Shown here piece after piece: positions 52,297 through 62,100 of a stretch of DNA of 64,000 nucleotides (positions are counted from its first letter, which is position 1; each line of letters begins with the position of its first letter). This stretch comes from SB11 sp943370295. Its GTDB lineage: Bacteria > Bacteroidota > Bacteroidia > UBA8524. A program made the translations under genes and the position numbers. The stretch spans positions 7,875-71,874 of the forward strand of contig CALRQL020000018.1 of NCBI GenBank assembly GCA_943370295.1, given 5' to 3'. The notes under the pieces were generated by a model. It had not been told where the DNA came from. It worked only from the letters and a program-made list of their open reading frames with translations, and ran no database searches.

Positions 52297-53613
52297 CTAA
52301 TACGCATACGACTCGTACCACCCGAAGCCGTACGAAAGGAAGTTGTAGTTGCAATCGCACTCAATGTTATTAGTACTTTCGGTAAGCTCAATGTGGGCAT
52401 ACCCATATTGTGATGTATAGGGAAGTAATTTGTAATTGCCCACAACGCTTTTGCCGTTTACCGTAAGTTTATCAATATCATTCATTTTAAACAATACCGT
52501 AACGTAATAACGGTTAATGTGTTCGGTGTTCATGGTGGGCAATATTGTCTCGCCGCTATACCCCAACAAAGGTTTCAACACCACGTATGAGGGGTCGCCG
52601 CGTTGGTTATCGCACCGCGAACCTATGGTGTATTGGCACACCATTATATTGCGGCTGCTGGTTATGTACACAGGCTCTTTCAGCTCCAACTCAATAAACT
52701 TTCCTGCCTTCGTTATCTCCTTTCGCTCACCGTCCACATCCACCCACGTATTATTCTCTTTGGCCATAATACGCACCACGTATTTTTCGCGGGTATCAAA
52801 AGGCACGGCCGCAAATTGATGTCCCCAGTTTTGCACGGGTAATAATTGCTCAAACAAATGGTCGCAACTTTGGCAATAACGGGGCACATAGGCACAGGTA
52901 TTACCCCCGAACACCGCCAGCTTTTTGCCGTTTACCTCTTTTATATAACTGCCGGTTAAATCCTTTTCAGACTGAACAATGTGGTACTCGCCTTTATTAA
53001 GTTTAATCGTATAGGTTTGATTTGTAGGTTGCTTATCAGAGTTTTTGTCGGTATTGCGCAACTCCACCACCGTACTGTCTTCGGTAGCCATTACCAAATA
53101 TTGCGAAGGGTAACCGCGTTTTACGGCAGCATAATGCATAATATAATACTCACTACCCAATGATTTTATAGGGATAACCACCGTAGCATCGCTAGAGGCA
53201 CCGCTACTGTTTTTAGCTACAATCATCACATCGGCATCAGCCTCAATGTATAGTCCTTTATTGGTGCTTTTTCCTTCTTTCGATTTAAAGGTATATCCTT
53301 CGGGGATAATAATATCAGTAACACCGCCCGCATTTACTTGGAAAGTTTGCACCCAATCCTTCTCACCGCGAGAGTCTGCCGAAACTCCTGCCAGCTTTAT
53401 GGTAATGGTAGCATTTACTGATGAGGTAACGTGCAGCGAAAGTTCAAACTTATCCTTACCCATCTCGCTTTGTAAATACCCCAACCAAAAGCTGCGGCCT
53501 TTGTAAGCATCGGGGGTATTGGCTACGGCTTGTTGGGTACCCAATAAACACAGTAATACCAAGCACCCATAAAAGCAGGTATTTAAAAATTTAGCTTTGT
53601 GCAGTAAAAACAC
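52297..53613 (-). CDS. Secreted protein with IgGFc-binding-like domain
   Basis: The 438-residue protein has an N-terminal signal (CFYGCLVLLCLLGTQQAVA), then YKGRSFWLGYLQSEMGKDKF, DADVMIVAKNSSGASSDATVV and LVMATEDSTVVELRN. This repeated beta pattern resembles the IgGFc_binding region found in many Bacteroidota surface proteins, where immunoglobulin binding is usually untested. No T9SS domain is present, so how it is attached or exported is unclear. Confidence 0.65.
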   Translation of the reverse strand: MFLLHKAKFLNTCFYGCLVLLCLLGTQQAVANTPDAYKGRSFWLGYLQSEMGKDKFELSLHVTSSVNATITIKLAGVSADSRGEKDWVQTFQVNAGGVTDIIIPEGYTFKSKEGKSTNKGLYIEADADVMIVAKNSSGASSDATVVIPIKSLGSEYYIMHYAAVKRGYPSQYLVMATEDSTVVELRNTDKNSDKQPTNQTYTIKLNKGEYHIVQSEKDLTGSYIKEVNGKKLAVFGGNTCAYVPRYCQSCDHLFEQLLPVQNWGHQFAAVPFDTREKYVVRIMAKENNTWVDVDGERKEITKAGKFIELELKEPVYITSSRNIMVCQYTIGSRCDNQRGDPSYVVLKPLLGYSGETILPTMNTEHINRYYVTVLFKMNDIDKLTVNGKSVVGNYKLLPYTSQYGYAHIELTESTNNIECDCNYNFLSYGFGWYESYAY

Positions 53614-53729
53614 AATAAATACGTGTTAAAAAACATGCAAAATTACCTTGTGCTTTGCCGCATAAGGGTTGCACATTAATAACACTTGTGGAAAACCGCG
53701 GGTAAAATCACCCTGTTTAAAAGTATCGT

Positions 53730-54251
53730 TTATTTTGCAATAAGCGTTTGTAAATCAACGCCTGTTAACCCTTGCAAATCCTGTAATTGCTCGTTGGTTA
53801 GGGGATGATTGGGTATCACCTGGTAGGCTGCTAATCCTACCTTTGCAGCAGCATTAATATCACGGTCAGTATCACCGATAAGGAAGGATTTCTCAATTTC
53901 CACCCCATATTTTGCTATGGCTTTTTCAAGCATCAAACTATCGGGCTTTCTGCACAAACATTGGCTTTTGAGCGGATGGTGCGAACAGTAAAATATCTCA
54001 GTAAACGTAACGTCGTAAGGCAAAAGGGTATCCGTCAGTTTTTTATGTATAGCAAAAAGGTCGGTATACGTGTATAATTCCTTTGCAATGCCCCCTTGGT
54101 TGGTAATTACAAAAAAATTGTAGCCTGCTTTTTTAAAAACCTGCATAAAAGGAGCCACCCAATCATTCACTTCAAACTCATCGGCGTTTACAACATAGCG
54201 GCCCAGTTCGCGGTTCAGTACCCCGTCGCGGTCAAAAAATACAGCTTTCAT
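53730..54251 (-). CDS. gmhB: D-glycero-D-manno-heptose 1,7-bisphosphate phosphatase-like HAD protein
   Basis: The 173-residue HAD-IIIA protein has FFDRDGVLNRELGRYV (DxD nucleophile), FFVITNQGGIAKE, the zinc-type loop CSHHPLKSQCLCRKPD and FLIGDTDRDINAAAKVG. These match GmhB, which removes the 1-phosphate in ADP-heptose synthesis for the LPS core. Other histidinol-phosphatase-like HADs look similar, but the Cys/His loop favours GmhB. Confidence 0.85.
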   Translation of the reverse strand: MKAVFFDRDGVLNRELGRYVVNADEFEVNDWVAPFMQVFKKAGYNFFVITNQGGIAKELYTYTDLFAIHKKLTDTLLPYDVTFTEIFYCSHHPLKSQCLCRKPDSLMLEKAIAKYGVEIEKSFLIGDTDRDINAAAKVGLAAYQVIPNHPLTNEQLQDLQGLTGVDLQTLIAK

Positions 54252-54445
54252 ACTTCGGCAAAAATAGTACAGTAAATGAAAAACCTGCTACCGATTACTG
54301 AGAAATAGTGAATGCAGAACCCTTTTACGACAAGGGTTTTCACTTAAACTTAGCAACCCTGTTTTACATTTAAGCTAAAAAAAGTTTAATTTGCGGCTCA
54401 TAAAAATACAGCTACCAATAAGGTTTTATACACATATAAGCATTT

Positions 54446-55006
54446 ATGGAAGATTTAAAGACAATATTAGACGGTACAAAGGCCGCGATGGACAAGTGCA
54501 TTAGCCACACCGAGTCTGACTTTGCCAAAATACGTGCAGGAAAAGCCATGCCCAATATGCTGGATGGTGTGGTGGTAGATTACTACGGTGCCCCAACACA
54601 GTTGGCGCAAGCTGCAAACATTACTACCCCCGATGCCCGTACTATTATTGTGCAGCCTTGGGATAAAAGCCTGATAAGTGCTATCGAAAAAGCGATTACA
54701 GATGCCAATTTGGGCTTCAACCCCCAAAACGACGGTTCTGTGGTACGTATAGCTGTTCCGCCGCTTACTGAAGAAAGGCGTAAAGCATTGGTGAAAAATG
54801 TGAAAAACGATGCCGAGCAAGCTAAAGTAACCATTCGTAACATCCGTAAAGACAGTAACGAGCGTCTTAAAAAATCACAAAAAGACGGTATGCCCGAAGA
54901 TGTGGTGAAAGACGGTGAAACTAAGGTGCAAACAATAACAGACCAATACATTAAGAAGATTGATGAGTTGATGGCTGCTAAGGAAAAAGAAATAATGACC
55001 GTGTAA
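54446..55006 (+). CDS. frr: Ribosome recycling factor
   Basis: This 186-residue protein of usual length contains KIRAGKAMPNMLDGVVVDYYG, GAPTQLAQAANITTPDART, PWDKSLISAIEKAI and the helical bundle ending KIDELMAAKEKEIMTV. It splits post-termination ribosomes together with EF-G. pyrH, its common neighbour, is not here; a transglycosylase gene follows 5 bases after its stop. Confidence 0.96.
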   Translation: MEDLKTILDGTKAAMDKCISHTESDFAKIRAGKAMPNMLDGVVVDYYGAPTQLAQAANITTPDARTIIVQPWDKSLISAIEKAITDANLGFNPQNDGSVVRIAVPPLTEERRKALVKNVKNDAEQAKVTIRNIRKDSNERLKKSQKDGMPEDVVKDGETKVQTITDQYIKKIDELMAAKEKEIMTV

Positions 55007-55011
55007 GCACA

Positions 55012-56985
55012 TTGCAAAAGCTCATTACTAAAATATTCACGCGCAAAACGCTGAAATATGTAATTATTACAATTTCGGCGTTTTTGCTTTTAGCCACCAT
55101 CGGCTACTTCTCGTTACGTAATTATATACTGCAAACCGCCCTGCAAAAAGTAAAGGGCAGTGTTGAAGCCCGTACCCATCTTGTTTTTAATGTGGCGAAT
55201 GCCCGTTTTGCAGGTATCAGTACAGTTGAGCTGAGTGGTATAAGCCTTGTACCGCATGGTAAAGACACGTTGTTTACCACCGATACCGTTAGGGTTTCAG
55301 TAAAACTGTTACCTGCTTTGCTGGGTAAGGTTCGCTTGGGCTACTTACAGGTGGCTAATACACAACTGTATCTTCGTAAGGATAGCTTGCAAACCAATTT
55401 TAGAGGCTTAATGAAGCCCGCTAAAAAGCAGGAAAAGCAAGAAAGTACCAATGAAGACTTTTCGCAAACGGCATTTAACTACGTAAAAACTTTACTGCGC
55501 TATTTGCCCGATGAAGTACAGGTAACCAATGCATTGTTGCGCATTAAGTACAACGATAGTTTACAGCACATTACGCTTTCATCGCTGCGTTGGGTAAACG
55601 ATGATTTCAAAGCAATCATTACTCCACAGCAAGGCTTTGGTGCTGAGTGGGTAGCAGAAGGCTTTTTTGATAAACACGATATTAAAGGAGAAGTTACGCT
55701 GCACGGCCCTGAAGGGATAGATGTGTATTTGGCCGGCTTGGTAAAATCAGGCCTTGGATTTAAAAAACTTCACCTGCAAATTGATAAGCTGGACTATAAG
55801 AACAAAGCTCTTGTGTTTGAAGGCAAAGGGAATATTGACAGTTTACAGCTATACAATGCCCGATTGGCTACTGATACGGTAGTATTTGGCAAAGCAGGGG
55901 GTAACCTTGCCATGCGCATCAATCGCTCTTATGTGATTGTAGATTCAACATCGGTATTTAGTATCAACGACATTCAACTTTCAACCTTTGTACAATTTCC
56001 TATAGGGAAAGAAAAACAATACGCTTTATCGCTAAAAATGCCGTCAACCCCGTCGCAAAAGTTCTTTAACTCACTGCCCGCGGGGATGTTCAACAGCTTT
56101 GCCGGCATACAAACCAAAGGCAATCTTTCGTACCGTTTGGATTGCAGCATGGATGGCAGTATGCCCGACAGTTTGAAGTTTGAATCGGAACTGAAAAAAG
56201 AAGGCTTTGAAATTGTGAAGTACGGGGCGGAAAACTTTGCCCGCATCAACGGCTCTTTTATGCACACTGTGTACGAAGGCGGCAGCCCGTTGCGCAGCTT
56301 TATAGTAGGCCCTGAAAACCCCAACTTTACTCCGCTTGACCAACTTGGCCCGCATTTTAAGAATGCCATATTAACCAACGAAGACCCATCGTTTTTCCAC
56401 CATCGCGGGTTCATTCCGCAGTCTTTCCGCGATGCGATTGTGGCCGTTTACAAAGCAGGGTTCAAATTTGTACGTGGCGGCAGCACTATTAGTATGCAGT
56501 TGGTAAAAAACGTGTATTTGGAACGTAAAAAAACCATTGCCCGCAAAGCCGAAGAAGCACTGATAGTATGGCTGATAGAAAACAACCACATCAGCAGCAA
56601 AGAGCGGATGTTTGAGGTGTACACCAACATTATTGAGTTAGCCCCCGGAGTTTATGGAATAGGGGAGGGCAGCGCCTTTTATTTTGGTAAACGCCCTGCC
56701 GACTTGACAATGGCAGAAGCCATCTACCTTTCTAACATTGTACCTCGCCCTAAAGCTTTTAAATACGGGTTTGAAAAAGACGGCACACTGAAAAACTGGC
56801 TGATTGAGAAAACCAACCTTGTGGTGCGCCGCATGGTGCAACGCGAGTGGATACCTGCTACCGATACATTGGGCTTTAACCCTCAAGTACAGTTAAAAGG
56901 CCCGGCTAAAAACTTTATTATCCCTTCGGATACAGTATTAATAAATCCTACGGATACCATCATAGAGCCGGTGGACTTATTCTAA
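55012..56985 (+). CDS. AsmA-like protein fused to a GT51 peptidoglycan transglycosylase
   Basis: The 657-residue protein opens with TTG at 55012 and has one membrane anchor (about 15-35), an AsmA/DUF-like beta-rich region (about 40-440) and a GT51 domain (about 445-620): LTNEDPSFFHHRGF with the catalytic Glu, FVRGGSTISMQLVKNVYLER, MFEVYTNIIELAPGVYGIG and LSNIVPRPKAF. There is no transpeptidase domain. It polymerises glycan strands in the periplasm. The AsmA part may link wall synthesis to outer-membrane lipid traffic, which is inference. Confidence 0.87.
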   Translation: MQKLITKIFTRKTLKYVIITISAFLLLATIGYFSLRNYILQTALQKVKGSVEARTHLVFNVANARFAGISTVELSGISLVPHGKDTLFTTDTVRVSVKLLPALLGKVRLGYLQVANTQLYLRKDSLQTNFRGLMKPAKKQEKQESTNEDFSQTAFNYVKTLLRYLPDEVQVTNALLRIKYNDSLQHITLSSLRWVNDDFKAIITPQQGFGAEWVAEGFFDKHDIKGEVTLHGPEGIDVYLAGLVKSGLGFKKLHLQIDKLDYKNKALVFEGKGNIDSLQLYNARLATDTVVFGKAGGNLAMRINRSYVIVDSTSVFSINDIQLSTFVQFPIGKEKQYALSLKMPSTPSQKFFNSLPAGMFNSFAGIQTKGNLSYRLDCSMDGSMPDSLKFESELKKEGFEIVKYGAENFARINGSFMHTVYEGGSPLRSFIVGPENPNFTPLDQLGPHFKNAILTNEDPSFFHHRGFIPQSFRDAIVAVYKAGFKFVRGGSTISMQLVKNVYLERKKTIARKAEEALIVWLIENNHISSKERMFEVYTNIIELAPGVYGIGEGSAFYFGKRPADLTMAEAIYLSNIVPRPKAFKYGFEKDGTLKNWLIEKTNLVVRRMVQREWIPATDTLGFNPQVQLKGPAKNFIIPSDTVLINPTDTIIEPVDLF

Positions 56986-57005
56986 GAGTTTTATCATTTA
57001 ATAGG

Positions 57006-57061
57006 AATAGGGTTGAAACCCTATTCTGTTAAGATTACGCTGCGTAAACGGACTTAAGTCC
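57006..57061. repeat. Cluster of short perfect palindromes (REP-like)
   Basis: AATAGGGTT-ga-AACCCTATT (57006-57025), TTACGC-t-GCGTAA (57035-57047) and GGACTTAAGTCC (57050-57061) lie in a row between the transglycosylase and DUF4421 genes. They resemble in style, not in sequence, the REP-like units at 58267-59107. The first could also work as a terminator. Confidence 0.55.
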
Positions 57062-57126
57062 AATTTATAAGCGGTGGTTTTTAACCCGTCTGTGATAATA
57101 ACCTACCCTTTTTTGTAATTACTGCC

Positions 57127-57158
57127 TTGCATATCATCGTACAAAAAAGCGACCTTTG
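57127..57158 (+). promoter_or_regulatory. Probable promoter of the DUF4421 gene
   Basis: TTG (57127-57129), 21 bases, then GACCTTTG (57151-57158), one base off TAnnTTTG at its start. The ATG follows at 57177. Confidence 0.35.
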
Positions 57159-57176
57159 TGCCGTTTTCAATACACT

Positions 57177-58265
57177 ATGAAACAACTGCTGCTATTACTT
57201 TCGTTGAGCTTTGTACTTGCTTTACAGGCACAGCAGGCAGATACCGTTTCTATTCTTAAAACCGATTCTGCACCACCTCCCAAACGATTAAAATACGATA
57301 CGAATTACATTGCCAAATTTGGAAATGTGATTGCGATTGAGCCTTGGATTTCAGCCCCTGACTTTACATTCCGTTTAGAAAATAAAGACGATAGTTTAGT
57401 TTTTACGCGTAACGATTATAAACCCTACTTGAGGGCTGTTTTCGGACTTGATATTAATTATAGGGCACTTAATGTTTCTGTTGGTTTTAGAGAAAACTCA
57501 TTAACTACAGAAGAGGAAACGTATGGCAAAACCCAATACCGTATTCTTAAGTTGCGGTTAAATACCACACCTTTTATATACGAGTTTTATCATAGCGATT
57601 TTAAGGGGTTTGCAGATTATAATACAGCAGGTTACGATACGACCCGACCCGCCAACGACTTTTATGTAAAACGTGCTGATATACATTTACAGTACACCAA
57701 AGCAAAAGCCATTTATATTTTCTCGCGCAGGCGTTTTTCTTACGGAGCAGCATATAGTTTCACTGAACGTCAGCTTAAAACCAAAGGCACTACGCTTGTT
57801 GTTGCTCACTTATACCGGATGAAAGCCGATGCCGATTCTGCTTTTTTCAATCCCGGTCAGCGGGAGTATTTTGGTAAATACAGCACCATGAAATACCTGG
57901 ATGTAATTTCCATAGGCACCGGTCCGGGCTATGCGGCCTCGTTCGTTTACAAAAAATGGTTTTTCTCAATGGGGTTGTATTTAATAGGCGATGTACAATA
58001 CCACCATGCTAAAAGTAATACCAACCAAATGATTACTGAAGGTTGGCGGGGTGCTTTGCTGGGTGATGTAATGCTCTCACTAGGCTATAATGGCAATCGG
58101 TTCTATTCCGGCTTTGTATTGCGTGGCGACCGTAACTTAGTTTCTTTATCCAACATCAATGCAAGCACATCCTTTTACTCATCGGTATTTAGCATCGGAT
58201 TTAGGTTTAATCCGCCAAAAATCATTGATAACCTATACGACGCATCGCCGCTTCGGAATTTATGA
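57177..58265 (+). CDS. DUF4421 outer-membrane-type protein
   Basis: From ATG 57177 the protein has 362 residues with a signal peptide (MKQLLLLLSLSFVLALQAQ). The mature part (YDTNYIAKFGNVIAIEPWIS, LDINYRALNVSVGF, YIFSRRRFSYGAAYSF, final strand VFSIGFRFNPP) is made of alternating aromatic strands typical of small beta-barrels, and matches DUF4421 of Bacteroidota. Role unknown. An upstream GTG at 57156 would spoil the signal peptide. Confidence 0.8.
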   Translation: MKQLLLLLSLSFVLALQAQQADTVSILKTDSAPPPKRLKYDTNYIAKFGNVIAIEPWISAPDFTFRLENKDDSLVFTRNDYKPYLRAVFGLDINYRALNVSVGFRENSLTTEEETYGKTQYRILKLRLNTTPFIYEFYHSDFKGFADYNTAGYDTTRPANDFYVKRADIHLQYTKAKAIYIFSRRRFSYGAAYSFTERQLKTKGTTLVVAHLYRMKADADSAFFNPGQREYFGKYSTMKYLDVISIGTGPGYAASFVYKKWFFSMGLYLIGDVQYHHAKSNTNQMITEGWRGALLGDVMLSLGYNGNRFYSGFVLRGDRNLVSLSNINASTSFYSSVFSIGFRFNPPKIIDNLYDASPLRNL

Positions 58266-58266
58266 T

Positions 58267-59107
58267 GTCGGGTGTAAAACCCGATTTTATTGATAACGTG
58301 CCGAGTTTTCATCCTGCTATCAATAGCAACAGGTTTCATACCTGTTGTTCAAAACGGTTTTTCCTTTCGTCTTTTTTGTCGGGTGTAAAACCCGACTCTA
58401 TTGATAACGTGCTGAATCGTTATCCTGCTATCAATAGCAACAGGTTTCATACCTGTTGTAAAATGATTTCACCTGTCGCACAATCTAATAAGATATGATG
58501 CTGTTTGTTAAGCGCCCAAAATGCTGCATTTCATCATCAAAGCCCTTACTTTTATGATGCTTCTCTTGATACCTGATGTAATTTCTTACTTTTTGAAGTT
58601 GCAAAGGGCTGACAGAGAATGCTGAGAACCCATCTTGCCACTCAAAATAATCAAGGGTTAATTGGTTTTTATTCACCCAAGAATTTGTTATTCCCTTTAA
58701 ATGTTTAACAATATCACTTATCGAATGCTTAGGTTGTATGGATATTAATAAATGCACATGGTCTTCCACGCCATTAATAAAATCAATTCTAAAATCTTTC
58801 TCATTAGCTATTTCGCGCATCTTATCATACAAAGGCTTTTTAAGCTGCCTGTGTATCAAAGGTTGTCGTCTTTTGGTAGTCCATACAAGGTGTATCCAAA
58901 TCGAAAAGAAGTTTTGGCTCATTAAGAATTGATATTGCAACCCATAATTAAGTAAATGGTTGTAAGATCTTTTATGAAACAGGTTTCATATCTGTTGCCC
59001 AAAAAAGCTTTTTCTTTCTTCTTTTTCGTCGGGTGTAAAACCCGACTCTATTGATAACGTGTTGAGTTTTCGTTCCGCTATCAATAGCAACAGGTTTCAT
59101 ACCTATT
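58267..59107. repeat. Three 80-bp REP-like units flanking a Y1 transposase gene
   Basis: Units at 58267-58346, 58378-58457 and 59028-59107 have equal length and the same layout: GTCGGGT-gtaa-AACCCGAC (unit 1 ends AACCCGAT), TATTGATA pairing with TATCAATA about 22 bases later, and AACAGGT-ttcat-ACCTGTT (one change in unit 3). A partial copy is at 58977-58997. Two units lie 3' of the transposase gene and one lies 5' of it. Confidence 0.85.
58485..58922 (-). CDS. REP-associated tyrosine transposase (RAYT, Y1/IS200-like)
   Basis: From MSQNFFSIWIHLVWTTKRRQ the protein has 145 residues. It shows the Y1 transposase marks: HLVWTTKRR, the HUH pair in GVEDHVHLLISI, DIVKHLKGITNSWVNK, WQDGFSAFSVS and the helix NYIRYQEKHH carrying the likely catalytic Tyr. 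It is flanked by the 80-bp palindromic units, the usual arrangement of a RAYT with its REP substrates. It appears intact. Confidence 0.9.
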   Translation of the reverse strand: MSQNFFSIWIHLVWTTKRRQPLIHRQLKKPLYDKMREIANEKDFRIDFINGVEDHVHLLISIQPKHSISDIVKHLKGITNSWVNKNQLTLDYFEWQDGFSAFSVSPLQLQKVRNYIRYQEKHHKSKGFDDEMQHFGRLTNSIISY

Positions 59108-59195
59108 GTAAAATGATTTCACCCCATCAACAACTGGTTTTATACCTGTAGCACCATCCCAACTAATTTATCGATTGCTTACATTCGTAAACCTT

Positions 59196-62100
59196 ATGCA
59201 ACCGCAACAAGCTCCATACAACCAAACGTTTTTAACTGAACTTGAAAAGCTTAATCCTGCTCAACGGCAAGCTGTAGAAACCACCGAAGGTCCGGTACTG
59301 GTAATCGCGGGTCCTGGTACAGGCAAAACGCAAGTGCTGGCCGCACGTATAGGATACATATTACTGAATACAGATTCCCGACCTGAGAATATACTTTGCC
59401 TTACCTATACCGATGCCGGAGCACTGGCCATGCGTAACCGACTTACCAGCTTTATTGGGCCCGATGCTTACAGGGTGAAAATAGAAACCTTCCACAGTTT
59501 TTGTAATGAGGTAATACAAGAAAACCCTGACTACTTTGGCTACAGAGGACTACAGCCTGTTTCTGACCTTGAAAAGATTGAAGTATTGCAAGAATTGGTG
59601 GATAGTTTTGATGCCAAGCATCCACTGAAACGATGGACAGGCGAGGTGTATTATGAAACTAACCGCCTTGACAGGCTGTTTCAGTTGATGAAACAAGAAG
59701 ACTGGACGGCTGAATTTATCGAGCAGAAAATAAAAAAGTACTTAGACGATTTGCCCTACCGCGATGAGTTTATTTACAAACGACCCAATAGCAAAAAAGG
59801 CATACAGGTAGGCGACCTGAAAACCGATAAAATAGAGCAGGAACAAAAACGGATGGAGCAATTGGCAGCCGCCGCCCGTGAGTTTGACAACTATCAGCAG
59901 TTGCTGCGCAAACGCCAGCGGTACGATTTTGCCGATATGATTTTGTGGGTATTGCAGGCATTTAAGCAACACCCCGATATGCTATATACCTATCAAGAGC
60001 GGTTTTTATACTTTTTGGTGGATGAGTTTCAGGATACCAGTGGGTCGCAAAACGAATTATTATCGTTACTGACAGATTTTTGGGATACGCCCAACGTGTT
60101 TGCCGTAGGTGATGACGACCAAGCTATTTACCGTTTTCAGGGGGCTAACGTAAAGAATATTGAAGACTTTGCCCTAAAGCACGCTGAAATGCTACAGGTA
60201 ATTGTCCTTACTCAAAATTACCGTTCAGTACCCAATGTGTTAAAAGCTGCTCACAACCTAATTGGCAACAACCGCGAGCGGTTGATAAACCATGAAGGTT
60301 TTAGTTATCTGAAAAAAGAACTGGAAGCATCACATCCCGCGCTAAAAACTCTTGAAAATAAACCCGTAATAACTGCCTACGCAAATACTTATCACGAGAT
60401 TGTGGACATAGCGCACCAGCTTGAAAAACTGAAAGATGAAGGTGCTGATTTGCGTGAAACAGCCATTATATACCGCAATCACCGTCAATGTGATGAACTG
60501 GTGAAATACCTTGAGGTGAAAAAAGTACCGTATTACATTAAAAAGAAAATAAACCTGCTTAATGAGCCGCTTATTTATAAGCTGATAACCATACTGCGAT
60601 ACATAGCCCACGAGCAACAAACCCCGCACAGCGGTGAGTATTTGTTGTTTGAGATTATGCACTTTGATTTTTTCGGTATTCCCCCCATTGAAGCGGCAAA
60701 GCTTAGTCTTGCGGTATCAAAACAAAATTATAAAGAACGCAATACTTCATTCAGAGAAGAACTATTAAACCCCGCAACAGGTAAAAAAGCCCCAACGTTG
60801 TTCGATCAGCATTTTGGTAACACAGGGATGAAACGATTGGGCGAAGACATAGATTATTGGCTCACTCAAGCCGATAACCTCACTCTTCCGCAGTTACTAG
60901 AAAAAATTATTAATAACTCAGGGGTTTTGGCAACTGTGGTGAAAAGCACCGATAAGTTTGCCCAGCTTGAGATGCTGAAAGCCTTTTTTGATTTTGTGCA
61001 GGAAGAGTTTAACCGCAAACCAACACTACATGTTGATGAGCTGATACATACCTTGGATTTAATGTATGACAACAATATTGAGCTTGCCTTTACGCGTACC
61101 TCGGGACGCACGGATGGAGTAAACCTCATCACCGCGCACTCTTCAAAAGGGTTAGAGTACGAGCAAGTTTTCTTATTGGGTTGCAACAGCAATATTTGGG
61201 ATAAGGGCGGACGCAGCGGCACCTATACCTTACCCGATACTATTATTTCAGACACGGTGAGTAAAGACAGCGATACTGAAACCGAAGAAGCCCGCCGTTT
61301 ATTTTTTGTAGCACTAACCCGGGCAAAAAAGCAGTTACACATCAGTTATTCATTAAAAAATTCGGCAGGAAAAGAGCTGGAACGGTCTCGTTTTGTAGCC
61401 GAAGTAGAGCATTTGACTGAGATAGAAAAACAAAGCATTACCCTACAGGATGAAGAATTATCAGGGTTTATAGAAACCATACTTCAACCGGCTGAAACCA
61501 CCGAGATAAGCCTGATAGACAAGCAATACCTTGATGAATTACTCAAAAATTATTCATTAAGTGTTACACATCTTAGCAATTATTTAAGGTGTCCTGTTGC
61601 CTTCTATTTCAATAACATATTGCGCGTGCCGGCTCCGCAAAATGAATATATGGCCTTTGGTTCGGCAGTGCACAATGCCCTTGAAGAATTTTACAGAACC
61701 ATGCTTGCGGATAGTGGCAAGCGTTGGCCTTCAAAAGAGCAGTTAATCAACTATTTCCGCAAGTACATGGGCATTTTGCAAAACAATTTCATTCCTGAGC
61801 AATACAAACGCCGAATGCAATATGGGATAGAAATTTTACCTGCTTACTATGATAAATATATCAATCAGTGGAATAAAATCGTTACTGTAGAAAGGGTATT
61901 CCGTAACATTTTGGTTGAGGGGGTACCGCTTAACGGTAAAATGGATAAGATTGAATTTGATGGAAGAAAGGCTACGGTAGTTGATTATAAAACAGGAAAT
62001 CCGGTCAATGCAAAAGCCAAATTGAAACGACCCATTCCCCAAGCCGATTCATCAGCAAGCCCCGAAGATTTATACGGCGGGGATTATTGGCGGCAAGCAA

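Noticed and set aside
54318..54338. AACCCTT/AAGGGTT hairpin as a terminator
   Set aside because: It lies between two divergent gene starts, where no transcript should end, and it lacks a T tract.
58262..58498. Plus-strand reading frame of 78 codons after the DUF4421 gene
   Set aside because: It is a translation of the repeat units; the peptide repeats itself because the DNA does.
58267..59107. CRISPR array
   Set aside because: There are only three units of 80 bp, unevenly spaced, with internal palindromes and a transposase gene between them; no cas genes are present.
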